A stretch of DNA of 64,000 bases, taken from NCBI GenBank assembly GCA_026874595.1, contig CM049310.1, positions 43,031,558 to 43,095,557 of the forward strand, in the 5' to 3' direction. Shown here one piece after another: positions 12,701 to 24,816 of the stretch (within the stretch, counting starts at the first letter, position 1; each line of letters starts with the position of its first letter). The position numbers were made by a program, and so were the translations under genes. Under the pieces are notes generated by a model, which saw only the letters and a list, made by a program, of their open reading frames with translations, was not told the DNA's origin and did no database searches. This stretch comes from Sipunculus nudus (Eukaryota; Annelida; Sipuncula; Golfingiida; Sipunculidae).

Positions 12701-14160
12701 AAGAGGTGTCATATATTTTACTGTGATATAAGTGTTACTGAATCAACAAATCTTCACTGATCCACTACCTACAGAAAATTATTTCTATTTGAAAAAAATA
12801 GATGAAAATGACAAGAGTATGCCACTTAAATTTATTGCATTAATTAATTCAAATCAAACTGTTTGAAGCACAGGCAAGAAAAAAACCCACATTTCTATAT
12901 ATTGTAATTTTGATGCATGGCACATGAGTGTTATTTGGAGGATGTTGAAAAAAAAGTTCATGTAACAGGAATATAGTAAAGGTAGATGGTTATATGTTTG
13001 TGTGCTGAAAAGAGAGCGAGAGGCTCAGAATGTTATTGTATTAGTACTATTTGAATTAACAGTTAAACTATAAACATGGCTGTCCCTTGAAAATTTACTC
13101 CTTATTGTCATATATTTTTTTCTTAATTACGGGCATCTCTCTACTCTGAATTATGGACAGTTATAGAGGATCAGAGCTGTCAAACCACCTTTGTATTATG
13201 GGCAAAGTGACAGGAGAACCAGAGGCAAACATGAAAACTCTGGAGTTCCTTGATCTGTGAAGCTTGTGCAGTGAACATTTTCATCTAACGTTAATAAGGG
13301 CTTTGGCCCTGATATGGCTCCATGGGTACTTGGTGAGCCATTTAGGTACCAGGTTTGAAAATTACGGGCCTATTAATTGGCACTCCCTTTGGCTACCTTT
13401 ATTAATTTCTGTGTAGTGGCTACGACAGGGCGACAGTCCACCTGATGGCTGAACTGGTTGATTTACTCAACTTAAGCAGATGTTTGATGTTGGTTTGAGC
13501 AAATCTTATGGGTAGGTCTGCAAATTCAGTGGTGGGTTCATTAAATAACTACTTAAATGACCACATAATGAATGCCAAATTCAGACTCAGTAAAATTGCT
13601 TTCTAATAGCTCTCAAATCGCCACTATATAACAATAAACTTTATTTTTGTTTTTAATTTTATTCAATTGAGTTTGTATTCTGTTACCATTCTTATTATTG
13701 TTGGATTTTACCTGTGTTGTGCATTGGTATTTGATAAACATGGAGTGGGCAGATGGTCAAGAACAAGGACAACATTCTTTACAAGCAAGCTGTGAATGTG
13801 AAAAGTGATGGCAAATGCCTATGTGTGTGCACACTCAATGAGAACATCATATTGCTTGTGTTGAAATGGTTCCAGAAGACTTAGGGCATGAACGAAAATA
13901 ATTAATAATTTATATGAATGATTTAGTAGTTGAAATCAAATATACACATTTAAGTCTATTCCAAAGAGTGCTGTTTTCTATTTTCTTTTCATACATACTT
14001 ACCTGAACTTAAATTCTAGTAGAATGTCATGGAATGTACATATAAATTTATATATATTTAGTGTAAGCCCTCAGATTGAAAATAAGTAAGTCCTCTGTAT
14101 TGTGATAAAAATTTCCGGTACTGTCAGTGCCCATAATTTCGGAGGCCTAGATCAAGGTCA
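12701..14160. other. Gene-free stretch
   Basis: AT-rich, with no exon, domain or clear repeat recognised. Confidence 0.4.
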
Positions 14161-14164
14161 TGTC

Positions 14165-14345
14165 AAGGCCCAGATCCAGATCTGGACCAATCGTCCAGAT
14201 CCTGATCGGGATTTGGTCCGGCCTAAACCCCGATCGGGATCTGGTCCAGCCCTTGTCCAGACCAGATCCCGATTGGGGTTTAGGCCAGACCAAATCCCGA
14301 TTGGGATCTAGTCTGGACCAGTTCCTGATTGAGATTCCATGGCAG
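14165..14345. repeat. GATCGGGAT/GGTCC-rich palindromic cluster
   Basis: A short GC-rich block in AT-rich surroundings, built from alternating GATCGGGAT and TGGTCC words and their complements. Its core is an inverted repeat at 14204-14246 and 14260-14302 with 43-bp arms that pair at about 40 positions, separated by a 13-nt loop. A related piece (GGTTTAGGCCGGACCAAATC) lies at 15049-15098, so this is probably one end or core of a repeated element. The two short open frames across it are products of the repeat. Confidence 0.85.
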
Positions 14346-15048
14346 ACTAGAGCAGGCTTTTGGCTAAATGTTATTTCATAAGGTTAAGACATGAAAATAA
14401 TAAACCAATTTGAGTAAAAAATATAATTTTATTTATATTAATATATGTAATAAAAACATGAATATATACATATATTTAGTTGAAAATGTTGATAAGAGAA
14501 GTTATAAATGTTGGTTTTCATGAAATCAGGACTTTTCATTTGAATGTAAGCTGTTTATGAGTTGATACAAGTTAAGAATATCCATATTTGAAAGCTGGGG
14601 ACTGAAAACTTCATATGATACTTAACTTCTTATATATGTCATCTATATAACAATTTATTCTACCTACAAAACGCATCAAATATATACACTTATTTACACA
14701 GTGAGTCAGCTTAAACTAGTTCAGTTGTTATATAAAAAATGAATAAACAATCTGATGAAAATACTGGAAATAATAATTAAACTTGAAAAATAATACAAGG
14801 ACTTGAAAAATAATTACAATAAATATAATCACTCAATTAATTCAAACTTATATATTAATTAAGTTATTAAGATAGAGTAATTAACACTGACTACAAACTA
14901 AATTAACATTTATCATTACTTATTAAGTTATAATTTCAGACATCCTGTCAGGGATATAGTTATGCTCTGAATCTAGGTCTGGGCTAACCTGAACTTTGAT
15001 AAGTTCAGACAGGAACTCATTCTCTTTCCTAAAAGTTAATGATTGAGG

Positions 15049-15100
15049 TTTAGGCCGGACCAAATCCTGATCGGCATCTGGTCCGGACCAATCGGCGACC
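15049..15100. repeat. Second copy of the GGTCC palindromic block
   Basis: Shares GGTTTAGGCCGGACCAAATC and ATCTGGTCCGGACCAATCGG-type words with the cluster at 14.2 kb. The AT-rich DNA between the two may be the interior of one element. Confidence 0.65.
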
Positions 15101-17650
15101 AAAGTAATTAGGTTGCAGTGATTTAATTTCAGGTTTCTGAGGAGATATTTTATCTATCTGGATATTAGTTACAAGTTTCTAGGATTATAAGTGATAACAA
15201 TTTGTGCCCTGCTCTAGGACGGCTGGATGGATGACGGATAAAGCCCCATTCCTAAATCTCAGTTGACTTTCAGTCAGACAAACTTAAAAAGTGACCACTT
15301 TTGGCCAAAATAAACAAAAGAAGTTGTAACTTCAGGGCTTGGCATTTTCTTTTAAAAGTACTTGCCAAGTAGGGAAAGTGGCAATTAGCTTTTTTTGCCC
15401 ATAATTAAATATTTACTTGTCCCACAAACATCAGTGATCTTGGCCACAACCACAAAAACATGATCCACATGACTATTTTGCAACCATATACATATGCAAT
15501 CATTTGTTTGTTAATAATAATTATTTTTAGCATTTACACATATAAAAACATGCAGGTAATTTAAGCTAGAGGTATTGCCATATGACTTCACATCTCCTGA
15601 AAGAGAAAGTGGCTTACTAAGGATAAGTCAAGATTCAGGCCTGTGTGTAAAGGTTTATGTTGCACCCATTTGCCCAGTCGGGCAAATAGGAACCAACTTT
15701 TGGATGACCTAGCTGCCACCATTTTCGAGAACTTTTACTTGCAGCAGCTGAACAGTTAAACGTAAATGTCAAGCACTAAACTGTCAATGGATACAGGATT
15801 TACATGTTTTACGAATAGAATGAACAAGCTTTGGCCTTTTAGAAATATCAAAAATCTTCAGCCTTACCATAAGAAAATGTTCACTTCTGATTAAAAGTAA
15901 TGTCAAATTTCACCCCTTAACATTATATGTGATTAGATAAATTTTTATAAGGACAGGTGAGGAAGCATGATCTGCAATGTATTGTTGCCAATTTTAGATA
16001 ACAAGAAATGCAACTGGCTTTTTTATCTTTTTTCCTGCAACTCTATAATATTATTCTCAAGTTAAATAAAAAAAGTTTTAAGTGGTCTGAGCAGGAGCCC
16101 AAACCTCCTCCTATAGATTGGCAGTTTACAAACTGTTCAGTACTGGTTCTCATAAAACAAACTGTTCAGTACAAGTGCACTTGGCAAACTGAGGCTAATT
16201 ATTTGTATCCATGTCAAGGGTGATATTTGTTCATATTTTGAATTAAATCTTTGTAGATACAAAATTAGATTAAAGCCACATGTAAACATTGAATATATCT
16301 TGTTTAAATTTTTTTATCTGAAGGGTTTTCATTGTGCAATTGTAGGTGCCTCCCACCCCAGCAGTTAAGTGCCTAGTCAAAGCACTTTAGGGATGTACTT
16401 CATGGAAGCAGAGGTTACTATTCTGACCAGAAAGTACCAAATCAATCAGGTTGATTTACTGATGGCTCTTTGTCAAAGGTCAGTAGTTGCACATGAAATT
16501 GTGTATAATTAAGGCATCTCTTGCTGCAATTTACTTTCCTGCAATTTGCTCACCTTTTCACATTTATGATGTCATATAACATTATTATTATTATTATAAT
16601 ATGTAAGCATTTATTTTTTATGTTTTGATTCAAGTTAAGAAAAAGTAGCAGATTTAAAAATGCAATTTAAGAAATGTGTTTGTTTTCTAAGAAGTCACTA
16701 GAATGGTTCAAGATTACAAACATTATTGTATATTTATAAATAATTAAAATTATATGTAACAGCAATTATTACAAATGTTAAAGATCAAGTTTCCTTTTTA
16801 CATCTTGCAACCATTAATTTTGCTGTATTGAAATGTTTATCTACTTAAAAATTTTAACGGTTTCAGAAATTAAAGATAGGTTATCTTGTTTCATCATGTG
16901 TGATTTGATATTTGAGGTTTTTATTTAAATAGTAATATGAATTTTTTAAAGACCCTGTCTCCTCACTGTCAAGCAAGGTGGTATGTGTGTGTTGTGCAGC
17001 TGTGAAAGTGTGTGCCTAAATAGTAATCTGATTTAAACAGTATGAACCCCATATTGGACATTGATCAGACAGAGGGAGCCTTCATGAAGGCTAAATGTTA
17101 ACAGAAAAAGAGATCATGGACCATAAAACTGGAACAAGACTGTTCATAGAGCACACCAGTAAGGTGAATTGCAGTTAACGGAGTACAGGCACATGGAACA
17201 CACTGTACTGAAGTGTGGTATCTAGGAATTCAAGTAGATGTTATAACTGCCCTATCCTGAACAACTTGAAATGTGTTTAAAATATTTATTGGAACTTGTA
17301 CGCAATGAATGTCCGACTAATTTAATATATTGAGTTAAATATTATTAGAAGGATGTATTTTTGAATATATGAGACCCAGCAACATTGTAAAACTGTCACC
17401 CATCTGTTTTACTTGACAGAGTTGCTACATCCCAGTATACCTCAGAATCAATCTTGGGAAGGAAAAGTTGCCAGTCATCAGGTATGTCCATTGGAGGGTC
17501 TGTGTGAACATATAAGTCAGATTTGTACATACCTTGTCATAACAATGGCTGAAGCAAATACATTTAAATGAGAATAAGAGATGTCATATCTACAGATGGA
17601 AAGTTTGGTCCTTCATAAATTTTCATAGACAGTGTGACCCTTGTTTGATT
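15101..17650. other. Gene-free AT-rich stretch
   Basis: No exon or domain was recognised. The only local structure seen is a short perfect hairpin, ATTTGCCC/GGGCAAAT with a 4-nt loop, at about 15668-15687. Confidence 0.4.
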
Positions 17651-17689
17651 TTTAGCTCAGTTTTAGCTCAAAGGACTATAAGTCAAACT

Positions 17690-18440
17690 TTAAGTTATTA
17701 GCATTAATATAAAATCAGTACCTTAAATTTTGCCCAACTTTGACCATGGCACTTTTTTTTCTGTTAGTACATTTGATTAAATTTATACATAAATAATTAA
17801 TCTGTAAAATTCTTAAATTTGAAAATAAAAGCTAAAACATTAGGCTAGTTATTAAGTTTCTTTCAGAGGCTCCATTGTATTCATTTGCACCTCAAGGCCA
17901 CTCACTTCTGGTTACAACTGCCCTGCCTGGGTAACCTTATTAGTGATGCAACACCAGTCCAGCACCCCTTCTGTCACAGGTGTACAGTTATTCTCATGTC
18001 ACCAACCCCCCCCCCCCCCCCCACCAAGTCTATTCCAATAACTGTTATTGTTTGAACTGTATTTCTTTAATTGTAAAGCTGTTTCCACTCCAATGTACAA
18101 AACATTTCTTGAGTAATCCAAGAGATGCCATGTTGTGGTAAAAATTTTTAAGAAATTAATTTACATTTAAATCATTTAATTAAGATATAATTAAACCAAT
18201 CAGTAGACATAATTTGATAATATATGAGCCAAATCATGGATAAATAAAGGTGCAATTTAGAATTGTAAATTCTGAATCAATTGTTGTTTTTAGATATGTA
18301 TTGTTTTGCAAATTCTAAAAAATATAACTAATAAAAAAATTAATACATCTGTGTGCATAACTCGGCTATAGATTCTGATGCAATTTAGAATTGTGAATCA
18401 ACTTAAATATTCAGATGAACATGTTCTGCTGTAAATGTAC
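17690..18440 (+). repeat. Interspersed repeat, copy 2 (partner of 1.0-3.3 kb)
   Basis: Collinear with parts of the 1.0-3.3 kb repeat. Shared words include TACCTTAAATTTTGCCCAAC, AAAATAAAAGCT with GGCTAGTTATT, and GAGATGCCATGTTGTGG, in the same order and orientation. A poly-C tract sits at 18006-18022. It is shorter than copy 1 and is internally deleted. Confidence 0.6.
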
Positions 18441-18904
18441 AGTTAACTTTATAAACTTGAAAAAAGAAATTGATGTAATAAAAAAGGAGGATCTCATGCA
18501 AAGATTCGTTCATAATATTCCTGCCTCGGTGGAATTGGAATTGAAGTGATTTGATTTGTATTTCATCTTTTTGCCTGTTTTTAAAATTTTAATAATTATG
18601 AATTCACTTGTTTTTCATGTAAGCACTGTTGAATTAAATTTCATATCCTGTATGTATATGCAAAGGTGTTGTAACTCTCATCATCCCCCCCCCCCCCCCC
18701 ATCGCCATTGACTCCTTCCCCCTGCCATTGTGTCCTTCCATCTGAGCACTGGGGAACAATGGTTTTATTGCAACTGCATAAAATTTTATAAAAAAAAAGA
18801 AAATATATACAGAGGAACAGAGGTGTTGTAACTCCCATATTTATCAACTTCAACCTTCCCCCCCCCCCCTCTCAACCACACCCACTATCAGGTCCTACAT
18901 TTAC

Positions 18905-19480
18905 ATGTCAATTTCAGCTCAGCACAATCACCTATGGGTCCCTTGTTTTTTAGTTAAGCTGACTTTAAGTCATCTGAACTGTAGCAATTACCCTTTGTCC
19001 ATTGTCCTTCTGTCCAGCATTCTGTTAACAAGGCACAAAATGTAACCCCTGGACCTATATACTTTCCATCAAGAGAGGTCCAAGGTGAATCTCCTTGGTG
19101 ACCTATATTTTACAAGTTATGTACAGGTCAAAACATGATTTTAAGCTTAAAGACAGTCAGACAGGGCACACATTGTTTCCATTAGGCCTAGAATATCATG
19201 TTGTGACATTCAGGGAGGTAAAAAAACCTGAGTATCTTTGCAAACCTGAAATTAGGTCATGGTGATCTATATTTTGTAAGCTATGGGCAAAAACAAGAGT
19301 TTTAACACCCAGAAAATTAGGCCTAGAGTTAGGCCTAGAGTCTTTTGAAGGGTCATTCAAAATGTCCTTGGGAACCTGAAAATAGGTCAGTGTCACCTAT
19401 ATTCTGGGAGTTATGGGGAAAAACCCAAACATGATTTGAGCACCCTGTATGTCAGATAGCACAAATTGTATATGGTAGGC
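18905..19480 (+). repeat. Interspersed repeat family A, copy 2
   Basis: Contains TTAAGCTGACTTTAAGTC, TGTTAACAAGGCACAAAATG, AACCCCTGGACCTA and repeated blocks of the type AACCTGAAATTAGGTCA followed by CCTATATTTT. These blocks recur about every 140 bp near 19080, 19250 and 19390. Related to the repeats at 6.5 kb and 56 kb. Non-coding. Confidence 0.6.
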
Positions 19481-19859
19481 CTAGAAAAAAGTACCAATAG
19501 ACCTCTGTCATCACAAATTCATCACAAACCTTGTTCTATAGACAATTCATAGGTACCCCATACTCACAAGTTGACAATTAATATATTCTCCTAAAACTTT
19601 GTTTCCATACTGATCATGGATAGATAAAGAAGTTGAATAATAATAATTGAAAATTAGTTATTCATGTAGATTTATGATAGCTACATGTTTATCCAATGTG
19701 CCACAGCACTGAAACAGTTTTGCATCTGCCAAGCATAGGCTATGTTTTTGCCAGTGTCTATCTGTTAGTAATATTATCAGGTTTATCTGTTAGCAATATT
19801 ATTGTATCCAAAGACAAAGTCAGGGAATGCATGGTTTCATGAAGGTCCTGCCACCACCC

Positions 19860-20690
19860 ACACCATCGCAAATAAATTTGTCTGCCTGATAACTCATAAA
19901 CTATTTCAAAGATCTTTACCAAACTTTATGTATGCATTGATATGGGTGAGAGGACAAAGCCTCTTTAAATTGGGTCAATACCTTTACTAGGAGAGTGAAT
20001 AGGTCCATTTTCGGAGACAGTGACACATTTCTTAAATATCTTGAGAAATATCTAGAAAATTGGCTGAAGATTTTGCATAGCATGTCATATACTGGAAAAT
20101 GGTGGTGCCACCTATTATCTGTTCTTGTTTTCACCCCTTTTATTACCCCATCATAGACAGTACTGTGAGCATTACATGTATCTCTTATTATGATAAATAT
20201 GGATATGGGTAATGGGATCAGGTATATTTAAATTGGGGTCATGACCTTTCCCATGAGTGTAGCCTTGACCTTGAATAGTTCTATTTTTGGTGAAAATCAC
20301 ACAAAATCTTACATATCTAAATAAAAGATGCATGAATTGGTAAATAAATCCTATTGACTGAAGATCTTTGGTAGCTTTTACTATACTGTTAGCTTTATAA
20401 ATCAAAACTAATGGACAGGTTTCTTTCATATTATGCATATACATAGATATATATGGATTATGGGAAGAGGTATATCTTAATTGGGATCATGACCTTTTCT
20501 ATTAGAGTGGCCTTGACCTTGAAAATTCCCATATGTGGTGGAAAAAAGTTGCTTTTTCAAGTCAATAGATGTATCTATCTCTAAATCAAAATGAATGTTG
20601 TCAGATGATAAGTTGTTGAAAGAGACTAGTGACCTTGAAGTTGGTTTTGAAGGTCACACCTGAAGAAGTGCTGGTGGCTTTGCCAAGTGT
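19860..20690 (+). repeat. ~255-bp degenerate tandem repeat, three copies
   Basis: The anchor TTAAATTGGG and its variants occur at about 19965, 20228 and 20476. Each is followed by a GACCTTT block, a CCTTGACCTTGAA block (last two units) and a TTTTTGGTGAAAAT-like block. The units are strongly diverged, which indicates an old array. Non-coding. Confidence 0.6.
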
Positions 20691-20699
20691 CAGTATATG

Positions 20700-21870
20700 C
20701 TTCTGAAGATAAGAGTATATTTTTGAGGGGGGGGGGGGTTAGTTGTCAGAGAATACTAGTATGGCATCTGCTATCCCCAAAAATGTTGCCCCTATTAGTA
20801 CAATAGTGAAATATTTGTGTATCAAGTAACTATGCTTTAATCAGACACATATATTCATTCATTTACAAAGTTTAAAGCAAACAAGCCCTTCAAAATTTTG
20901 ACCTAAAGTTGTGAATTTCAGCCTCTATTGACATTGGCCATGTTTATAGGATGAGTGTGTGACCTTAGTGTCATTTGTCAATACCAATCATTATAAATCA
21001 TCAGGTAGTTTTGGAAAGTGTACTTATTGCATGCAAATATTATCAAAATTTTAATGTTTCTTCACAGAATAAGAAGACAGCATACTGAAAGCCATAAGGG
21101 GACCAGTTGGACTGTCAGGAAGAAGATGACTGAACTTTCCTCTGTTTGTCTGGGATATTTAATCAAGAAGTGTAATTCGAAAATCACAAAATGGGCCAGT
21201 TTTCCAGGACAATGAAATATCACCAAGGATTTAAGGCACCACAAATGATCCACCACTAGTAGAAGTGGTGTTTCCTCAAGAGAATTGTACATTGATATAG
21301 TTAATGGTAGGCCATAGTTTGCCAAATACTTACCCCTACAAACAGTTTATGCAACAACAGAACATTGTTATCGTTGCATTTAAAGCTTCAGTAACATGAA
21401 ATATATTATATGGTGATTGTACTGAGGAAAAGGGAATATTTAAGAAGAGGCAGCTAAGGGTGTCATCGTTGTGACATATGGATCGATTACTGTACCAACC
21501 ACTTATATGTGAATGATATATATATGGTTATTAGTCAGTTGTTTCACAGGTTTAAAAACTCTGAACTGGAACTAAACGTAAGTAGCACTGATCACGTTCA
21601 CATTAGTATCATATATTGACCGATATTTATAATAAATAATGATAAATATCAAATTCACTCATCTTTGCTATTTGTTCTACTGTGTAGATGACGTGTATAG
21701 GTTGTATATCGTTACATTTATCTATCATACCCTGTGTTGGCAAGTACATTGGTAAAAGATATTTATGTAAAATAAGGCTGGGTTACATAAAATAGACCTA
21801 TATGTTCAGTTGAACCAAATGAGTTTTTAGTAATTCCATATTTCGTGTGACTAGATTATAAATAAGCTGT
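20700..21870. other. Gene-free stretch
   Basis: Contains a poly-G run near 20729-20738 and no recognised coding segment. Confidence 0.4.
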
Positions 21871-22045
21871 CATTGCATAATTGAGAAATATTGGACCCCT
21901 AGAAAAAATAAAACATATTTTTCAAAATTTTAGGAATTTTTATGTTGATAATATTGCTTATACTATTATAAACATTTGTATGCGGTGTCAGAACGTCGTT
22001 ATGTTTGGTCATCATTGGGCAATACTCAATAGTTTTAGTTATTTA

Positions 22046-23500
22046 GGTGACTGGATTGTTTCCTTTTTACTACGTCCTAATAACCTTGAAAACACGTTTC
22101 AGCAATATACAACAAACTTTCGGGTCCTGAATGTACCATGGTAAGAACGTTCTAGAAATGACGTTCATTGTTGTGTAAACGTTGATTCAACATTTTTTAT
22201 TGGGAAAACGTTATTACACTGTGTAAAAATCTTTGCACTTTGCCGTTGCAATAACGTAATTTCCGGAACTAATATAAATCGTTGTATAAATGTTTCCTGT
22301 AGGTGAATGGATCGTTTCCCTTTAAATACGTCCTAATAACCTTAATAACACGTTTTAGCAATATCCAATAACCTTTCTTGTCCCAAAAGTACCATGATGA
22401 GAACGTTCTAGAAACGTCTTCATTGTTGTGTAAACGTTGAGTCAACGTTTTCTATTGGGAAAACGTTATAACACCGTCTAAACAACTTTCCACTTTGCCA
22501 TTGCAATAACGTAATTTCTGAAACTAATATAAAACGTTGTTTAAATGTTTCCTGTTGGTGAATGGATCGTTTCCCTTTAAAAACGTCCTAATAACCTTAA
22601 TAACACGTTTCAGCAATATCAAACAACCTTTCTTGTCGCGAAAGTACCATGATGTAAAGTTATAGAAACGTCTTCATTGTTGTGTAAACATTGTTTTAAC
22701 GTTTTTATTGGGAAAACGTTATAACACCGTCTAAAAAACTGTCCACCTTGCCGTTCAAGTAACGTTATGTTAGGAACTAATGTAAAATGTTGTATAAATG
22801 TTTCCTGTAGGTGAATGGATCGTTCCCCTTTAAATACGTCCTAATAACCTTAATAACACGTTTCAGCAATATCCAACTACCTTTCTGGTTCCGGAGGTAC
22901 CATGGTGAGAACGTTCTAGAAACGTCTTCATTGTTGTGTAAACGTTGATTCAACGTTTTTTATCGGGAAAACGTTATAACACCGTCTAAAAAACTTTCCA
23001 CTTTGCCGTTGCAATAACGTAATTTCGAAAACTAATATAAAACGTTGTATAAATGTTATCTGTTGGTGACTGGCTCGTTTTTCTTTTGATACGTTCTTAT
23101 AACCTTAATACAACGTTTAAAAATATCCAAATATCCTTCTCAGTCCCTATAAAGCCATTGAGGTAACGCTGCCGAAACGTCTTTGGGACATAACTGCATG
23201 TTATTTTCCGAGCATGACTTGTCCAGAACGTTGCCAGTTGGTTACTTTAACGTTCAGCGCAACAGAAAACGTTTTGTCAATGTTTCGCCAACATTTCACT
23301 GTATCCTCGAATTGTTGTGTAAACGTTCATTTAATGTTTTTTAATGGAAAAACGTTAATACGCCGTCGAAAAAACTTTCCACTTTGCCGTGAGCTTAACA
23401 TTATTGAAAAACGTTATCGTTACGAAAGCGCAATGTTTTTACAATGTTCAGGTAACCTTTTTTGGCTAGCTGGGAGTCATTCAATGTTCCTCCCAATACG
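22046..23500. repeat. 255-bp ACGT-rich tandem array
   Basis: The anchor GGTGAATGGATCGTTTCCC and variants occur at 22046, 22302, 22557, 22810 and 23065, giving spacings of 256, 255, 253 and 255 bp. Each is followed by ACGTCCTAATAACCTT and ACACGTTT. The unit starting at 22302 contains nine ACGT tetramers, most of them as AACGTT or AAACGT. The first unit and the tail after 23065 are more diverged. The tail to about 23500 keeps AACGTT words but loses the fixed period. The open frames across it are accidental. The array may be the core of a non-autonomous mobile element. Confidence 0.9.
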
Positions 23501-23628
23501 CACAAAGCATAATCTCGTAATCTCGTAAAGTCTCGGCTTTTCAAACCACGCCGTTAGCTTGATTCTAATAACATTCACCTGATGATCGGGTCGCATCCTG
23601 TAGTGAATTTACAGTGTTGTTTTTCTTC

Positions 23629-23704
<76 letters not shown>
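23629..23704. repeat. (TA)n(CA)n(TA)n microsatellite
   Basis: A compound dinucleotide run of TA, then CA, then TA. Confidence 0.95.
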
Positions 23705-23707
<3 letters not shown>

Positions 23708-23939
23708 TGTATCTAAAAGTTCAGTTTTCATAATTACCATCAAACGCTAACGAAATATTACCGAACCCACCGACACCACACACACACGATTTTCTGGATC
23801 CGCACCTGATTACGGTCCTCTCCCCCCCCCCGCAGTACCATTCTTGTAATTGTGATTCTTTTGAATCCGCCCCCCCCCCCCCTTTGAGCATTCTCCTCAT
23901 GCGAGATCTCCCTATGCATATTAAACCCTGTCCCCGCGT

Positions 23940-24286
23940 GGAGGTTGTCTTTTGAGAAGGGATCACCAAGGGGGATTATTTCCGGCCAGTGACCACGAAT
24001 GCGCGAAAACCCCGCATAGAGCCCCCAGAGAAAGGTGGGTCCCGGCATCACACAGTCTGTGGCCGTTGTGGCCTGAAGACACAAAGAAAAGAGGCGCCCA
24101 CGGGGGAGCAAATATTTAAATTATTAATTATACACGTAATACGCAAATATTGCAAATAAAAGTGGGTGGAATCTCTTCGGACAAACCCGGAGCATATGCA
24201 TGTCGAAAATCACGGCAATCCGTACCGTGGTATCAGAGGAGATACGTAAAATTACAAATATCGCCTTACGCTATTAATATATAGAT
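23940..24286 (-). repeat. Interspersed repeat, inverted partner of 63.65-64.0 kb
   Basis: Read on the minus strand, this block runs through TCTATATATTAATAGCGTAA, ATCTCCTCTGATACCAC, GGATTGCCGTGATTTTCG, GCAATATTTGCGTATTACGT, TTGCTCCCCC, TCTTTTCTTTGTGTCTTC and GGAAATAATCCC. The same words appear in the same order on the plus strand at 63650-64000. It directly abuts the truncated end of the LINE at 24290, so it may have cut that LINE short or belong to the same composite insertion. Confidence 0.85.
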
Positions 24287-24289
24287 TAC

Positions 24290-24816
24290 CTAAACGGAAA
24301 GCGGTATTAAGAACATTCACCAAATCGGGACCAATAAGGTCCCAGAAATGCTTATAGAATTCGGCAGTCAGGCCGTCAATGCTTGGCCTTTGTTTGGTTT
24401 AAAATCCTCAAGTGCCTTTGTTAATTCATCTAAAGTTGAATGACCTACACCTCCACATTGAGCCACAGAGACCGGGCTCAACTTAACAGAAACGTTATTT
24501 AAAAAGAGATTTTCAGAAACAGTATCCGTTTGTTCGTACTGGTAAAGATTTTTATGAAAGGAAACCCCAACCTTCAAAATTGAATCAATACCCGAGTGCA
24601 CCCGTCCCCGTTCGTCTTTCAAAGCGCTCACCGACCGTTTCAATCCCCTTTGTCTTTCCAGACCCACAAAGAACTTGCTTAAACGTTCCCCCTTCTCCCG
24701 ATAATCAATTTTACACCGAATGGCCGCGGCCCTGGACTCTTTGTCGTAAAAATCCTTTAATTATGTTTCTAAATTTAGTACCTGTTCGACCCTGGATTCT
24801 TTCCCCTGTTCGTTAT
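24290..24816 (-). pseudogene. LINE reverse-transcriptase N-terminal fragment
   Basis: Minus-strand frames continue the composite ORF after a stop at 24817. They show ERQRGLKRSVSALKDERGRV and LDELTKALEDFKPNKGQALT, followed in another frame by AEFYKHFWDLIGPDLVN. This is the conserved start of the RT domain. No palm motifs (YADD) follow, because the sequence changes to an unrelated repeat at 24286. Confidence 0.8.

Noticed and set aside
23721..24111. Two minus-strand Gly-rich ORFs
   Set aside because: They are made by poly-C tracts and an interspersed repeat with a second copy at 63.65 kb.
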